From Lotus japonicus (Eukaryota; Streptophyta; Magnoliopsida; Fabales; Fabaceae), in assembly GCF_012489685.1 (NCBI RefSeq), contig NC_080042.1, positions 20,350,150 to 20,414,149 on the forward strand: a stretch of 64,000 nucleotides of DNA, read 5' to 3'. Below, piece after piece: positions 22,470 to 32,362 of the stretch. The stretch's first letter is position 1; the number at the start of each line of letters is the position of its first letter. Under the pieces are notes generated by a model. That model saw only the letters and a program-made list of their open reading frames with translations, was not told the origin of the DNA and made no database searches. A program made the position numbers and the translations under genes.

Positions 22470-24029
22470 GCCAAGAAATGAGAAAAAAACAAATATCTTA
22501 CCCATTTCATCCAAGGAGGCCGCGAGTTTGAGAGGAGAGGAGGAGAAGAAGATTTTGTTCAATCCTTGCTTGATTGTTGATTAATCAGTTGCTGCTTCAA
22601 GGTTTCGAGGTATAGTCGCTAATCCTTACCTCTGATCGCTTTTTCCATAGCTTTTCTGTAGAGTTTTCTGAGTGGATAGTTTATGGGTTTTTGCAAAACT
22701 ATCCTGAATCTTTCATTTCTGATTCTAAACCTCTTCTATATGTGCCCAAGATCACTTCTGCCGGATTAGATTTTCCGTTATGTCGCCGGAATTCCGCCGG
22801 AATCAATTTTAGCCTTAAATACCCATTTTTGGAGTTTTTGAGGTAAAGCTTCAACCTTTAGGCTAAAAACTATCGCCTTAGCTTAGTGCTAGTAGGATTA
22901 GTTGTCATAAACGTCGTTGGTGACGTCCCTGCAAAATTTTATTTTTGGGATTTCATGACCAAAATACCCCTGCGACAGTTTTCGATCCGATAATTTTTCC
23001 GAGTTCAGAATACCCTTAGTTACGGCTAATGATAGCATAGGAACCAAGTTTGATCGAAGAAAAATCGAGCCCCATAATTACCTAAAGTGGCCGAGCCCTA
23101 TTAAGGGGGAGGAGGAAAATTTCCTTTTCCGAAAACTTGTCTTTCGCGCTAGATTATCGTACCTTAGAGTATAGATTACTTCGTGTAACCTTAGTAAGTA
23201 TCGATAGCTTAGTTCTCGATAGATTCTGATAGTATTTCTGTGACTTTGCTTTAAAGGTGCTTTTGAGGATTTCTCTGAGGAACAACACTTTGAGTACGAG
23301 GAAGCGCTTGACGATCATACTGGAGAACCTTCAGGTGAGGGCTTCTCACTGAATCTCTAGTTAATGCTTAGGGTCGATGTTTCGACATTGTTTACTGTTT
23401 ATGCACTGGAATTGTGTGTGATTGGAAATTGTTTTCTGAGGCTTCGGCTGACAATGTAGATGATTCATCTACTGAATATTTTTGAGATTGTCTTACATGC
23501 TATGTGCTATGTGGGTAATCTAGGATGTGTGGTGCATGCTTTATATGCTAAGTGCTAAGTGTTTATGATGCGATTTATTGATATATGACATGTTGTTGAT
23601 TGTGATGATTTAAATATGCTCTGTACTGGAATCTGAGATTCTGAATGGTGAGAATAGCGGGCAGGTCATGCCGATTTTATTTTGAGAGTTTTGAGAAAGT
23701 TTGATAGGACGAACGAGGTTCGGGCCTTAATTTTGTTTAGTGGATCGAGACATCCTCTGGAAGCGACTTGGGATTGGGAGATCCTGTAAATGTATAAGAC
23801 TTGCGATAAGACAAAAGGGAATCTATTTTATAAAGAAAATTCATAAGACCTTAAATAACCTCAAAATCTTTAAGTAATGATAACAACCTCGAAGGAAGGC
23901 ATTGGAAGTCAAATCATAGTTTTGGAAAAGCGAGGAGTGTCGTCGGATCCAAGTGTTGAGGAGTTTGGTAAGTTCTGAGTATGTTGGTACTCCTTCGCTC
24001 GTTGAGCAGTTTGTTAGCCATCCAAGGGA

Positions 24030-24183
24030 TGAGCCGAGAAGCTTCACTGAGGCGTGAGACCTTGTGAATGCGGGATACTCCACTGAGGCGTGAGACCTTG
24101 TGGAAAGCATGGAACTCCACTGAGGCGTGAGACCTTGTGAGAGCATGAAACTTCACTGAAGCGTGAGACTTCGTGAGAGTATT
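24030..24183 (+). repeat. Short 36-bp hairpin minisatellite in family D LTR
   Basis: Four to five units of CACTGAGGCGTGAGACYTYG type, as in E1 and E7, with variants CTTGTGAATG and CTTGTGGAAAG that weaken the stem. It lies between a block with GCTCGTTGAGCAG and the GTCGCAGAATCGACTTTACC block that follows the array in every related LTR. Confidence 0.85.
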
Positions 24184-24891
24184 GATGACCCGAAGAGTCA
24201 TCGTGAGTGGTTGCACTCATTTTATGATTATTGTATTTTGTCGCAGAATCGACTTTACCTTAGGGTAAGCTTTTAGAGACATTAATTTAGCTAGAACACG
24301 TGGCGACGTGTCGAGTGAGGTCGGAGACGTTGTTTGGCTAATCACTGCATTGCATGCACTCATTAAGTGGTTTAAACACGGCGAGATACCGGACCACGGC
24401 GGATTCCAAAATTGGTTATAAGACCAGGATTTCCGCGTAAGAGCGCTGCTAGGTGACTCTTAGTAGCAGACCGAAATGGCAGGCCTTCGGGTTTTATGCT
24501 GATCTGGCTACATGATGATGTTGGAGTAAGAGGCATCACGGGCCGAAATGGTCCCACCGTGGCTGGTGTTAGGGCTGATCCGATGATGTCCATCCGTTCC
24601 GGAATGCATATTGGTTGACTGGGTTAACCTGCATTGCATATCATGCAACATACATACTAATTTAGTTGTCGAGTGTGATTGTTATTTGTCAATCCTGTTT
24701 GGAACATGCTATTTGTTATTGTTGTCATTTACGTTCGATATGGAACATGCAACCCTAGGAATGACATCTCTAGTTATAAGCCTAAGTGGCTATTTATTAT
24801 TTGTACCTATTGGGTTTATTATCTACATAGTTCTTTAGAGTTGACCCTCGCGTCTTCTGTGTGTGTTTTGGCGGACAACGCCTTTTGTCAG

Positions 24892-25371
24892 ATGAATATT
24901 GCGGATTGGTTCACCATGGTCCACCCTTCGGGGGGGATTAGGTATGAGATGATCGATCAGGACGACCCCGGGTCGTGGGTGGTTGACCCCGCGAGCCATC
25001 GAGCGACGTATTCGGGGCGCATCATGGAGGATCACGTGGATAGCGGAGGACTTCTGAGGTCAGGAGTGTTGAGGCGATGCTCTATCAACTTCAACTTGCC
25101 ACCGGGCGTTCACTGTGGACCAGGACTTGGAGGACCACCACCACCACCATTGTCTTCAGACGAGGAGGATCCCTCAGAGGAGATTCCAGTGGGAGTGCCT
25201 TCAGCAGGGTCTAGTGCACCCACCGTTGCGATCATCGATGATCAGGGTTCGGGCCCTAAGCCCGTGAGTCCAGCATCGGAGCGCACTGCGGTTGCGAGGG
25301 GAGGACGGATAGGGTTAGTAGACTTGGTCGTTCTGGATTCTGATTCAGACGACGATCATGCTAGCACATAG
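24892..25371 (+). CDS. LTR-resident ORF, 159 aa, unknown function
   Basis: Starts MNIADWFTMVHPSGG, about 660 bp before the expected LTR end. It is GC-rich compared with its surroundings. Features: an N-terminal half with DDPGSWVVDPASHRATYSGR and INFNLPPGVHCGPG, a poly-proline stretch (GGPPPPPLSS), an acidic segment (SDEEDPSEEIP) and a strongly acidic end (LDSDSDDDH). The sister LTR at 25710-29495 keeps both ends of this frame but lost the middle 200-300 bp. Position near the LTR 3' end is like the ORF in E3 (19720-20202); sequence similarity between the two is weak at best. Function unknown; it may not be translated. Confidence 0.35.
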   Translation: MNIADWFTMVHPSGGIRYEMIDQDDPGSWVVDPASHRATYSGRIMEDHVDSGGLLRSGVLRRCSINFNLPPGVHCGPGLGGPPPPPLSSDEEDPSEEIPVGVPSAGSSAPTVAIIDDQGSGPKPVSPASERTAVARGGRIGLVDLVVLDSDSDDDHAST

Positions 25372-25554
25372 TTTTGAGTGTTGGTATGAGCTCCTCGAGT
25401 TAGGATTAGTGTGGGAGTAGAGTTTTAGCTCTGACAGTCTTGCTTCATTTGTTACTTAGGGGACAGGGTAGATCCGCCTATAGCTTTTTGTGTGGTTTCC
25501 TTACGGGAATCACAGAGAGTTGGTTGGACTTAGGAGGTCTTATTTTCAGGCCAT

Positions 25555-25709
25555 TGTTCGGGTGCCAGGAGCCGCTCCTTGTCCGTGCCTGACTGCACCG
25601 GCGATCACTTCCCGCCCTCGTCGGCCCCGGGTGTCACAGGCCCACCAGCTTCCGCTTGGTTCGTCCTCGAACCACACCGTACTGGGAGAGGTTGGCTCTG
25701 ATACCACAA
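25555..25709 (-). mobile_element. Cassandra fragment C1 joined to a Tekay-type LTR
   Basis: Read on the minus strand: primer site (25706-25695), a roughly 60-base internal domain with the palindrome GGTTCGAGGACGAACC (25673-25658), then Cassandra LTR start TGTGACACCCGG (from 25638), with an internal deletion, ending at 25555. The complete LTR copies C2 and C3 carry a 5S-like part that this fragment has lost. Directly upstream, instead of a Cassandra 5' LTR, is the family D LTR end (25710). Confidence 0.75.
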
Positions 25710-28700
25710 TGTAACACCCCGATTTCGGTGGCGTCACTTTAGTAACCAAAAGTAAACTTAATGCGGAAAAACGTGAATATATATATATATATATATTTTT
25801 TCAATAACTAAGACAAGACTGTATTAACTAAAACCCAAAAGCGAAATCAACAGAACCAATATACAATATACATAACAACCCCCGCTGTAAGTAGCTAACC
25901 ACGTCACGAGTAAACCTCCAGTGACGGGAAGTAGAAAAGTGTAACGCCCGTAGGCAATATGTACAAACCGAATGAAAAGGGTGAAGTGTCCGCAACACCA
26001 TCCCTCAAAACTGAGAATAAGCTGGCCCATCAGCCTGAAACAAGACCCCCTAAGTCCAACCAACTCTCCGTGATTCCCGTAAAGAAACCACACAAAAAGC
26101 TATAGGTGGGAAACTACCCTGTTCCCAAAGAAAAACAAATTATGTTCAGAGCTAAGACTCTACTCCTACACTAATCCCATCTCGAGGAGCTCACACCAGC
26201 ACTAAAACCTACATGCTAGCATGATCGTCGTCCGAATCAGAATTCAGAACGACCTAGTCTAAGTACACCATCCGTCCTCCTCTCGCTACCGCGATGCGCT
26301 CCTGTTCCAGCATCTCAGCTCTAGTTCCCCCCGAAGGGTGAACCATCATGATCTAGTCCGCCGTGGACATCTAACAAAGGGCGTTTGTCCGCCAAAGCAC
26401 ACACAGAAGACGCGAGGGTCAACTCCAAAGAATTATGTAAATAATAGCATCGATAGATACAGATAATAGAATAGCCACTTAGGCTTATAGCTAGGGATAA
26501 CATCCCAGGGTTGCATATTCCATAATGAACATAACAGCAATAATAACAAATAACATGTTCCAAATAGGATTAACAAATAACAATCACATTCGACAACTAA
26601 ATTAGTATGCATGTTGCATGATATGCAAATGACGGTTAACCCAGTTAACCACATGCATTCCGGAAAGGGATGGACATCAAACGGATCAGCCCTAACACCA
26701 GCCACGGTGGGACCATTTCGGCCCGCGTGCCTCTTACTCCAACATCAGCGGTAGTCAGATCAGCAGTAAACCCGTAGGTCTGCCATTTCGGTCTGCTACA
26801 AGAGACGTCTACAAACGCTCTTTCACAGCATTCCGGGTCTTATGACCATTTTGGAAACCGACGAGGTCCAGAGTACGTCCTGTGTTAATACCCCATTAAT
26901 GTTGCATGAATGCAGGATGATTAGTCAAACAACGTCTCTGAATCTCACTCGACACGTCGCCACGTGTTCTAGGTAAATTTAAGTCTCTAAAAGCTTACCC
27001 TAAGGTAACGGTCGATTCTGCGACCAAAAGACACACCTCACAACAACACATAGCTGCTCCAACAGCACAAGAGTATCACATACTCGGGAATTATCAATTC
27101 CCCGGACCTATCCCCAGGATAGCCCAACAACATAGCTGCTCCAACAGCACAACAACAAACGCTGCTCCAACAGCACGACAACAAACGCTGCTCCAACAGC
27201 ACCACAACAAACGCTGCTCCAACAGCACCACAACATCTACATACTCGACGCCTCTCAACTTTCTCAATACTGGGATCCGACAACACTTCTCGTTTTCCAA
27301 AACTAAGATTTGACTTCCAATGCCTTCCTTCGAGGTTGTTATCATTACTTAAAGATTTAGAGGTTATTTAAGGTCTTATGAGTTTTCTTTATAAAATAGA
27401 TTCCATTTTGTCTTATCGCAAGTCTTATACATTTTCAGGATCTCCCAATCCCAAGTCGCTTCCAGAGAATGTCTCGATCCACTAAACAAAAATAAGGCCC
27501 GAACCTCGTTCGTCCTATCAAACTTTCTCAAAACTCTCAAAATAAAATCGGCATGACCTGCCCGCTATTCTCACTTTTCAGAAACTCAGATTTCATTGCA
27601 AAGCAGAATTAACTCATCACAATTAATGAACATGTCATATATCAACATATTAAGCAATAACCACATAGCACTTAGCATATAAGGCAAGCACCACACATCC
27701 TAGATTACCCACATAGCACGTAGCATGTAAGTCAATCATCAAAAACATTCAGTAGATGCATCATCTACATTGTCAGCCGAAGCCTCAGAAAACATTTTCC
27801 AATCACACACAATCCAGTGCATAAACAGTAAACAATGTCGAAAACATCGACCCTAAGCATTAACTAGAGATTCAGTGAGAAGCCCTCACCTGTAGGTTCT
27901 CCAGAATGATCGTCTAACGCTTCCTCGCAAGCAAAGCCTTGTTCCTCGGGAAACTCTTCAAAAGCACCTTTAGAACAAAACCACAGAAATCAATCAAAAT
28001 CTATCGGAAACTAAGCTATCAATACTTACTAAGGTTACACGAAGTAATCTATACTCTAAGGTACGATAATCTAGCGCGAAAGACAAGTTTTCGGAAAAGG
28101 AAAATTTCCTCCTCCCCCTTAATAGGTTCGGCCACTTTTCACAATTAGGAGACTCGATTTTTCTTCGATCAAACTTGGTTCCTATGCTATCATTAGCCGT
28201 AACTAAGGGTATTCTGAACTCGGAAAAATTATCGGATCAAAAATTGTCGCAGGGGTATTTTGGTCATGATTTTTAACTTAGAAATTTCAAAACTGAAATC
28301 CCAAAAACAAAATTTTGCAGGGACGTCACCAACGGCGTTTATGACAACTAATCCTACTAGCACTAAGCTAAGGCGATAGTTTTCAGCCTAAAGGTTGAAG
28401 CTTTACTCCAAAAACTCCAAAAATGGGTATTTAAGGCTAAAATTGATTCCGGCGGAATTCCGGCGACATAACGGAAAATCTAACCCGGCAGAAGTGATCT
28501 TGGGCATGTAAGGAAGAGGTTTAGAATCAGAAATGAAAGATTCAGGATAGTTTTGCAAAAACCCATAAACTATCACCTCAGAAAAGTCTACAGAAAAGCT
28601 ATGGAAAAAGCGATCAGAGGTAAGGATTAGCGACTATACCTCGAAACCTTGAAGCAGCAACTAACGGATCAACGATCGAGCAAGTAATGAAGAAAATTCT

Positions 28701-29495
28701 TCTTCCTTCTTCCTTGGATGAACTCGCGGCCTTGAGGAGAGAAAATGGAGGAGTTTTGTGTTTTTTTCTCACTTGTTTGCTATATGTAGAAGATGGAAAT
28801 TCGCGGGAAAATGAAAGTTTCGCGAATCTGATTTTTCCGACGTCATTCTCCGTGAATTCTAAGATATGTTTTGGCAAAAGAATTCCAAAACCATAAAGAG
28901 GTCTCCTTGTATTTTTGGCAACTAATGCATAGTCGGTATAAAACCATTTTACCCGATAAGTTGCTTTTTGCATCGGATGTCGGAATAGAAAACTTCCTTC
29001 TGAAGAAAGATTGAAATCATCAAGAGAAATGGGTGTACGCGTGTAGAATCTTCATTTGATGTTCCGAATAGAAAAAGTCCTCATAGTCGGGTGATTCTAG
29101 GGTTTTGAAATACCAGGGATTCGTTTTCGGCAAACTTCCGATGATTGGAATCAGACGTTCGTAGATCCTAGAGTTTCGCCTCGAAACGATTGTTATATAT
29201 GGAAAAAGAGAAGTTCTAACATTTCTCTGAAGATTTTTTTGGAATCAACTTCCATCGTGCCTATAAGTGAAAACTAGCTATGTACTAGGGTTTCTGACCT
29301 AGGTTTAAGCGTATAATGATCGTGCTATAACTTTTATCGACTTCAATACGATTCTTAGACTTTTCCTGAACTTTCTCCTTCATACATTTATTTCATTTAC
29401 TAAACTCTTGTTCAGGTTTCCTTTCACGATACATCAACCAACTTGTGAATAAGAATTTGTTCACTTGGTATAAACTGAAAAACTTGGGTCTTACA
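25710..29495 (-). repeat. Family D-related LTR, minus strand (complete, 3.79 kb)
   Basis: Minus-strand TGTAAGACCC at 29495 to GGGGTGTTACA at 25710. It has a polypurine tract just upstream (29496-29514) and a primer site just downstream (25706-25695), so it is flanked by internal sequence on both sides. It carries 26-bp repeats (27119-27240) where its sister has 36-bp repeats. The ORF seen at 24892-25371 is broken by a deletion near 26330. It and the LTR at 21756-25554 face each other as an inverted pair. Confidence 0.85.
27119..27240 (-). repeat. 26-bp hairpin repeats
   Basis: Four to five copies of a 26-bp unit whose core is GCTGCTCCAACAGC on the plus strand (GCTG pairs with CAGC), spaced by ACAACAAAC; a further core copy lies at 27051-27064. 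It sits at the LTR position of the 36-bp minisatellite of related elements but is unrelated in sequence. Confidence 0.8.
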
Positions 29496-29534
29496 TTACT
29501 ACCCTCCAAAAAGAAAGTTTCGTCCTCGAAACTT
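29496..29534 (-). other. Polypurine tract and pre-PPT hairpin
   Basis: Minus-strand AAGTTTCGAGGACGAAACTT (29534-29515), then CTTTTTGGAGGGTAGTAA up to the LTR start. Same layout as in E1 and E2. Confidence 0.8.
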
Positions 29535-29539
29535 AAGGG

Positions 29540-29855
29540 TCAGTAAAAGTCCTGGACATTATTCCTTGATCTTTTCCTCTAACTCTCATATAGCACCGTC
29601 CGTGTCTTTATTCCAAATAACTTTCACTAAAGCACTCTGCTTTCTCCTCGATTGTTTCACTCTTCTAGTCCTAATGTTGACCGACGGCGTCTCAAAAGAC
29701 ATATCATCTTTCAACTCTATGTTGTCCGGTTCGACCACTTGCGTCGGATCTCCGTTGGAAATAATATTTGTTGGCATTCGTGCCATCGCACTGCCTCTAC
29801 CACTTATTCCTTTGCTTTTGTTCGTCCAATAATGTTGATTAGAAACTCGGTACAT
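29540..29855 (-). pseudogene. Scar of Tekay pol: integrase piece fused to chromodomain end
   Basis: On the minus strand the frame reads ARMPTNIISNGDPTQVVEPD and on to KQSALVKVIWNKDTDGAI. The first part matches the integrase stretch around VRLHGVPSSIVSDRDP in E3, the second the E3 C-terminus (VLEPDDIQLKDD to VSLVKVVW). Several hundred bases of integrase between them are gone, joined at GATCC. The same joint occurs in E7 at 54761-54785. The piece cannot encode a working protein. Confidence 0.75.
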
Positions 29856-29859
29856 CTCT

Positions 29860-30940
29860 ATGCTCCGGAGTGAATGCTCAACTTGAGTCTTAATACCTTG
29901 TGCATCACAAGACTCATTCCCTTTAACATTAACTTATCAACAACTTATAAGCTAATCTTCATCTTAATATCTAACAATCCATTATTATCGTCTTTGTCCT
30001 CAAAACCTTCCTTACTCAAACCAATTCAGACTTACTGAAATCCCTAACACTTCGCATAAATCGAGATTTATCCTCTAGAAGATCAAATCATAACTATACC
30101 TCAAGGGACTTAACTAGTCATTTCGTCATCCGATCCTCCAACCTTCTGAGGTTTAACTACTATCGTAACTGCTATCACCACTACATCCCTTACTCATACA
30201 TGATTTTCTACTCCCCAAGTCAATCTTAATCATAGGATTCTTATTCAACTGAGCAAAATTTCACTTGCTAACTCTAGCATGCATCACCGAAATCCATAAC
30301 AAAGTTCCATTCACTATTAGACTCTGAGTAGCTTGTCCAAATATGATAACTTCAAGTATTCATCGTAATACTAACACTTTCCTTCTTGTAACTTGATTAC
30401 CATCTCGTCGATAAACTTCTTAATCTCCCAATCAAATTATGACAAACTTCAAGTCCTACACACTTATGACAAGAATTAATAGACTTAAAACCTAAACCTT
30501 CACCAAGTTTGGTCCTCTAATGGCCCTTAATCCTTCAATACTTCTTAAGTGAATATCCATTTCTTAAAACTATAACTCCTTCGCTTACACAAACGACCTG
30601 ATAAGTGTCGTCATGCTCTCACACTCATAACTTGATCTTGATATCCATAGTCATAACTTGTTATGCTAACATCATTCAAATCTTATCACATGGTTCATTA
30701 TGTCCGCAATCTCATAATCAACATCAATCGATTACCAACTTATAACCAACCTTAACACTCTACACAACTCAGAATTTCTTTACTTCAAGATCTCTCTTAT
30801 ACTATACCTCAATGGTCTTAATCCGCAACTCATCTTCAGATCTCCAATCTCCTACTCGTACATGATTCTCAACTCTCAAGGTCAATCTTAACCCTAAGAT
30901 TCCAATCCAACTTAGTAAATCTCACTTAGTAATCTGAGCA
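29860..30940 (-). other. Non-coding internal region of a non-autonomous element
   Basis: No reading frame of note. It follows the same sequence as the E1 internal region (for example 29925-29990 matches about 3560-3625, and 30580-30860 matches about 4130-4400), in the same orientation. It ends near 30940, where an LTR end in the opposite orientation begins. Confidence 0.65.
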
Positions 30941-31465
30941 TATTTTCCGCACTATTGATTTAAAGTCACTAAAGTGACACCACCGAAATCGGGGTCTTAC
31001 AAGTGGTATCAGAGCCAACCTCTCCCAGTACGGTGTGGTTCGAGGACGAACCAAGCGGAAGCTGGTGGGCCTGTGACACCCGGGGCGGACGAGGGCGGGG
31101 AGTGATCGCCGGTGCAGTGAGGCACGGACAAGTAGCGGCTCCTGGCAGACTTCTAGGCGGAGGGGCACATGAATGAACCGATCTCACACCCGAACAAGAG
31201 GTATTCCGAGACTGTATAGGGATGGACTATACAGTTGAGGAGGGCATAAGAGATTTGATTGGTACTACTCATAACAACAAGTTGCAACTTCTTTTCGGGA
31301 GCCCAACTGATAAGAACTCCATGGTTAAGTGTGCTTGCCTTGGAGCAATATCGTGATGGGTGACCTCCTGGGAAGTTTTCCCGGGAAGTGCGCGAGTGAG
31401 GACAAAGCGCACTGAAAAGACTCGTGTTGTTACCGTGAGGCCAGTCGTCAGATCGGGATGTTACA
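30941..31465 (+). mobile_element. Cassandra chimera C2: Tekay-type LTR end, primer site, Cassandra internal domain and LTR
   Basis: About 60 bp of a gypsy LTR end (GTGACACCACCGAAATCGGG, ending TTACA at 31001), then primer site TGGTATCAGAGC (31004-31015), the internal domain with hairpin 31037-31052, and a complete 394-bp Cassandra LTR 31072-31465 (TGTGACACCC to GATGTTACA). The LTR holds a 5S rRNA-like block. The gypsy part matches the LTR at 32363 and not a Cassandra LTR. Cassandra LTRs are known to carry 5S sequence with pol III control boxes. Confidence 0.8.
31300..31376 (+). ncRNA. 5S rRNA-like domain of Cassandra LTR (C2)
   Basis: AAGAACTCCATGGTTAAGTG, then TGCTTG, and after a diverged middle GATGGGTGACCTCCTGGGAA (31355-31374) follow plant 5S rRNA, including the A-box (GGTTAAGTGTGCTT, 31323-31336) and C-box of the internal pol III promoter. 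A later CTCGTGTTGTTACC (about 31423) resembles the 5S 3' end, after an insertion. It is not a functional rRNA gene. Confidence 0.8.
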
Positions 31466-31467
31466 AG

Positions 31468-31897
31468 TGTAAGACCCAAGTTTTTCAGTTTATACCAAGT
31501 GAACAAATTCTTATTCACAAGTAGGTTGATGTATCGTGAAAGGAAACCTGAACAAGAGTTTAGTAAATGAAATAAATGTATGAAGGAGAAAGTTCAGGAA
31601 AAGTCTGAGAATCGTATTGAAGTCGATAAAAGTTATAGCACGATCGTTATACGCTTAAACCTAGGTCAGAAACCCTAGTATATAGCTAGTTTTCACTTAT
31701 AGGCACGATGGAAGTTGATTCCAAAAAAATCTTCAGAGAAATGTTAGAACTTCTCTTTTTCCATATATAACAATCATTTCGAGGCGAAACTCTAGGATCT
31801 ACGAACGTTGATTCCAATCATCGGAAGTTTGCCGAAAACGAATCCCTGGTATTTCAAAACCCTAGAATCACCCGACTATGAGGACTTTTTCTATTCT
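31468..31897 (+). repeat. First 430 bp of a family D LTR, plus strand
   Basis: TGTAAGACCCAAG onward matches the outer end of the LTR at 29495 (minus strand) nearly base for base. It is cut after TTTCTATTCT at 31897 by Cassandra copy C3. It forms the spacer between the two inverted Cassandra chimeras. Confidence 0.85.
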
Positions 31898-32362
31898 TGT
31901 AACATCCCGATCTGACGACTGGCCTCATGGTAACAACACGAGTCTTTTCAGTGCGCTTTGTCCTCACTCGCGCACTTCCCGGGAAAACTTCCCAGGAGGT
32001 CACCCATCACGATATTGCTCCAAGGCAAGCACACTTAACCATGGATTTCTTATCAGTTGGGCTCCCGAAAAGAAGTTGCAACTTGTTGTTATGAGTAGTA
32101 CCAATCAAATCTCTTATGCCCTCCTCAACTGTATAGTCCATCCCTATACAGTCTCGGAATACCTCTTGTTCGGGTGTGAGATCGGTTCATTCATGTGCCC
32201 CTCCGCCTAGAAGTCTGCCAAGAGCCGCTCGTTGTCCGTGCCTCACTGCACCGGCGATCACTCCCCGCCCTCGTCGGCCCCGGGTGTCACAGGCCCACCA
32301 GCTTCCGCTTGGTTCGTCCTCGAACCACACCGTACTGGGAGAGGTTGGCTCTGATACCACAA
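31898..32362 (-). mobile_element. Cassandra chimera C3, minus strand
   Basis: Mirror image of C2: primer site 32359-32348, hairpin 32326-32311, Cassandra LTR 32291-31898 (394 bp, the same length as in C2). It differs from C2 by a handful of bases. Upstream on its strand is again a gypsy LTR end (32363), and this time about 790 bp of that LTR is present. Confidence 0.82.
31987..32064 (-). ncRNA. 5S rRNA-like domain of Cassandra LTR (C3)
   Basis: Minus-strand copy of the 5S-like block: C-box at 32008-31987, A-box GGTTAAGTGTGCTT at 32040-32027. It carries AAGAAATCC where C2 has AAGAACTCC. Its transcription direction points toward C2, so the two pol III-type promoters converge. Confidence 0.78.

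Larger units (their letters stand above)
21756..25554 (+). repeat. Family D LTR, plus strand, 3' end missing
   Basis: Begins TGTAAGACCC. It is about 80-85 percent like the minus-strand LTR at 25710-29495 and shares its order of parts: TATA-like box (22463), a purine-rich leader, the minisatellite (24030-24183) and the ORF (24892-25371). It breaks off at TTTTCAGGCC (about 25554), where a Cassandra piece begins, so the last roughly 330 bp are missing. Confidence 0.85.

Noticed and set aside
24372..24593. Minus-strand frame conserved at 13158-13487 and 26433-26705 (TPATVGPF-like)
   Set aside because: It is antisense to a conserved LTR block; similarity between LTRs explains it, with no domain.
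27119..27240. CRISPR-like array
   Set aside because: Repeats are directly adjacent without unique spacers, and all surrounding sequence is plant retrotransposon LTR.
27038..27345. Cys/Val-rich minus-strand frames (VGAAFVVVLLEQ repeats)
   Set aside because: Read-through of the 26-bp hairpin repeat.
31300..31376. A genuine 5S rRNA gene
   Set aside because: The middle of the sequence is diverged and the 3' part is interrupted; position within a 394-bp Cassandra LTR and a second copy in C3 explain it.
31878..32210. Plus-strand frame over the Cassandra LTR (110 codons) and related frames at 31153-31518 and 33032-33280
   Set aside because: They lie antisense over the 5S-like TRIM LTR, which is non-coding.
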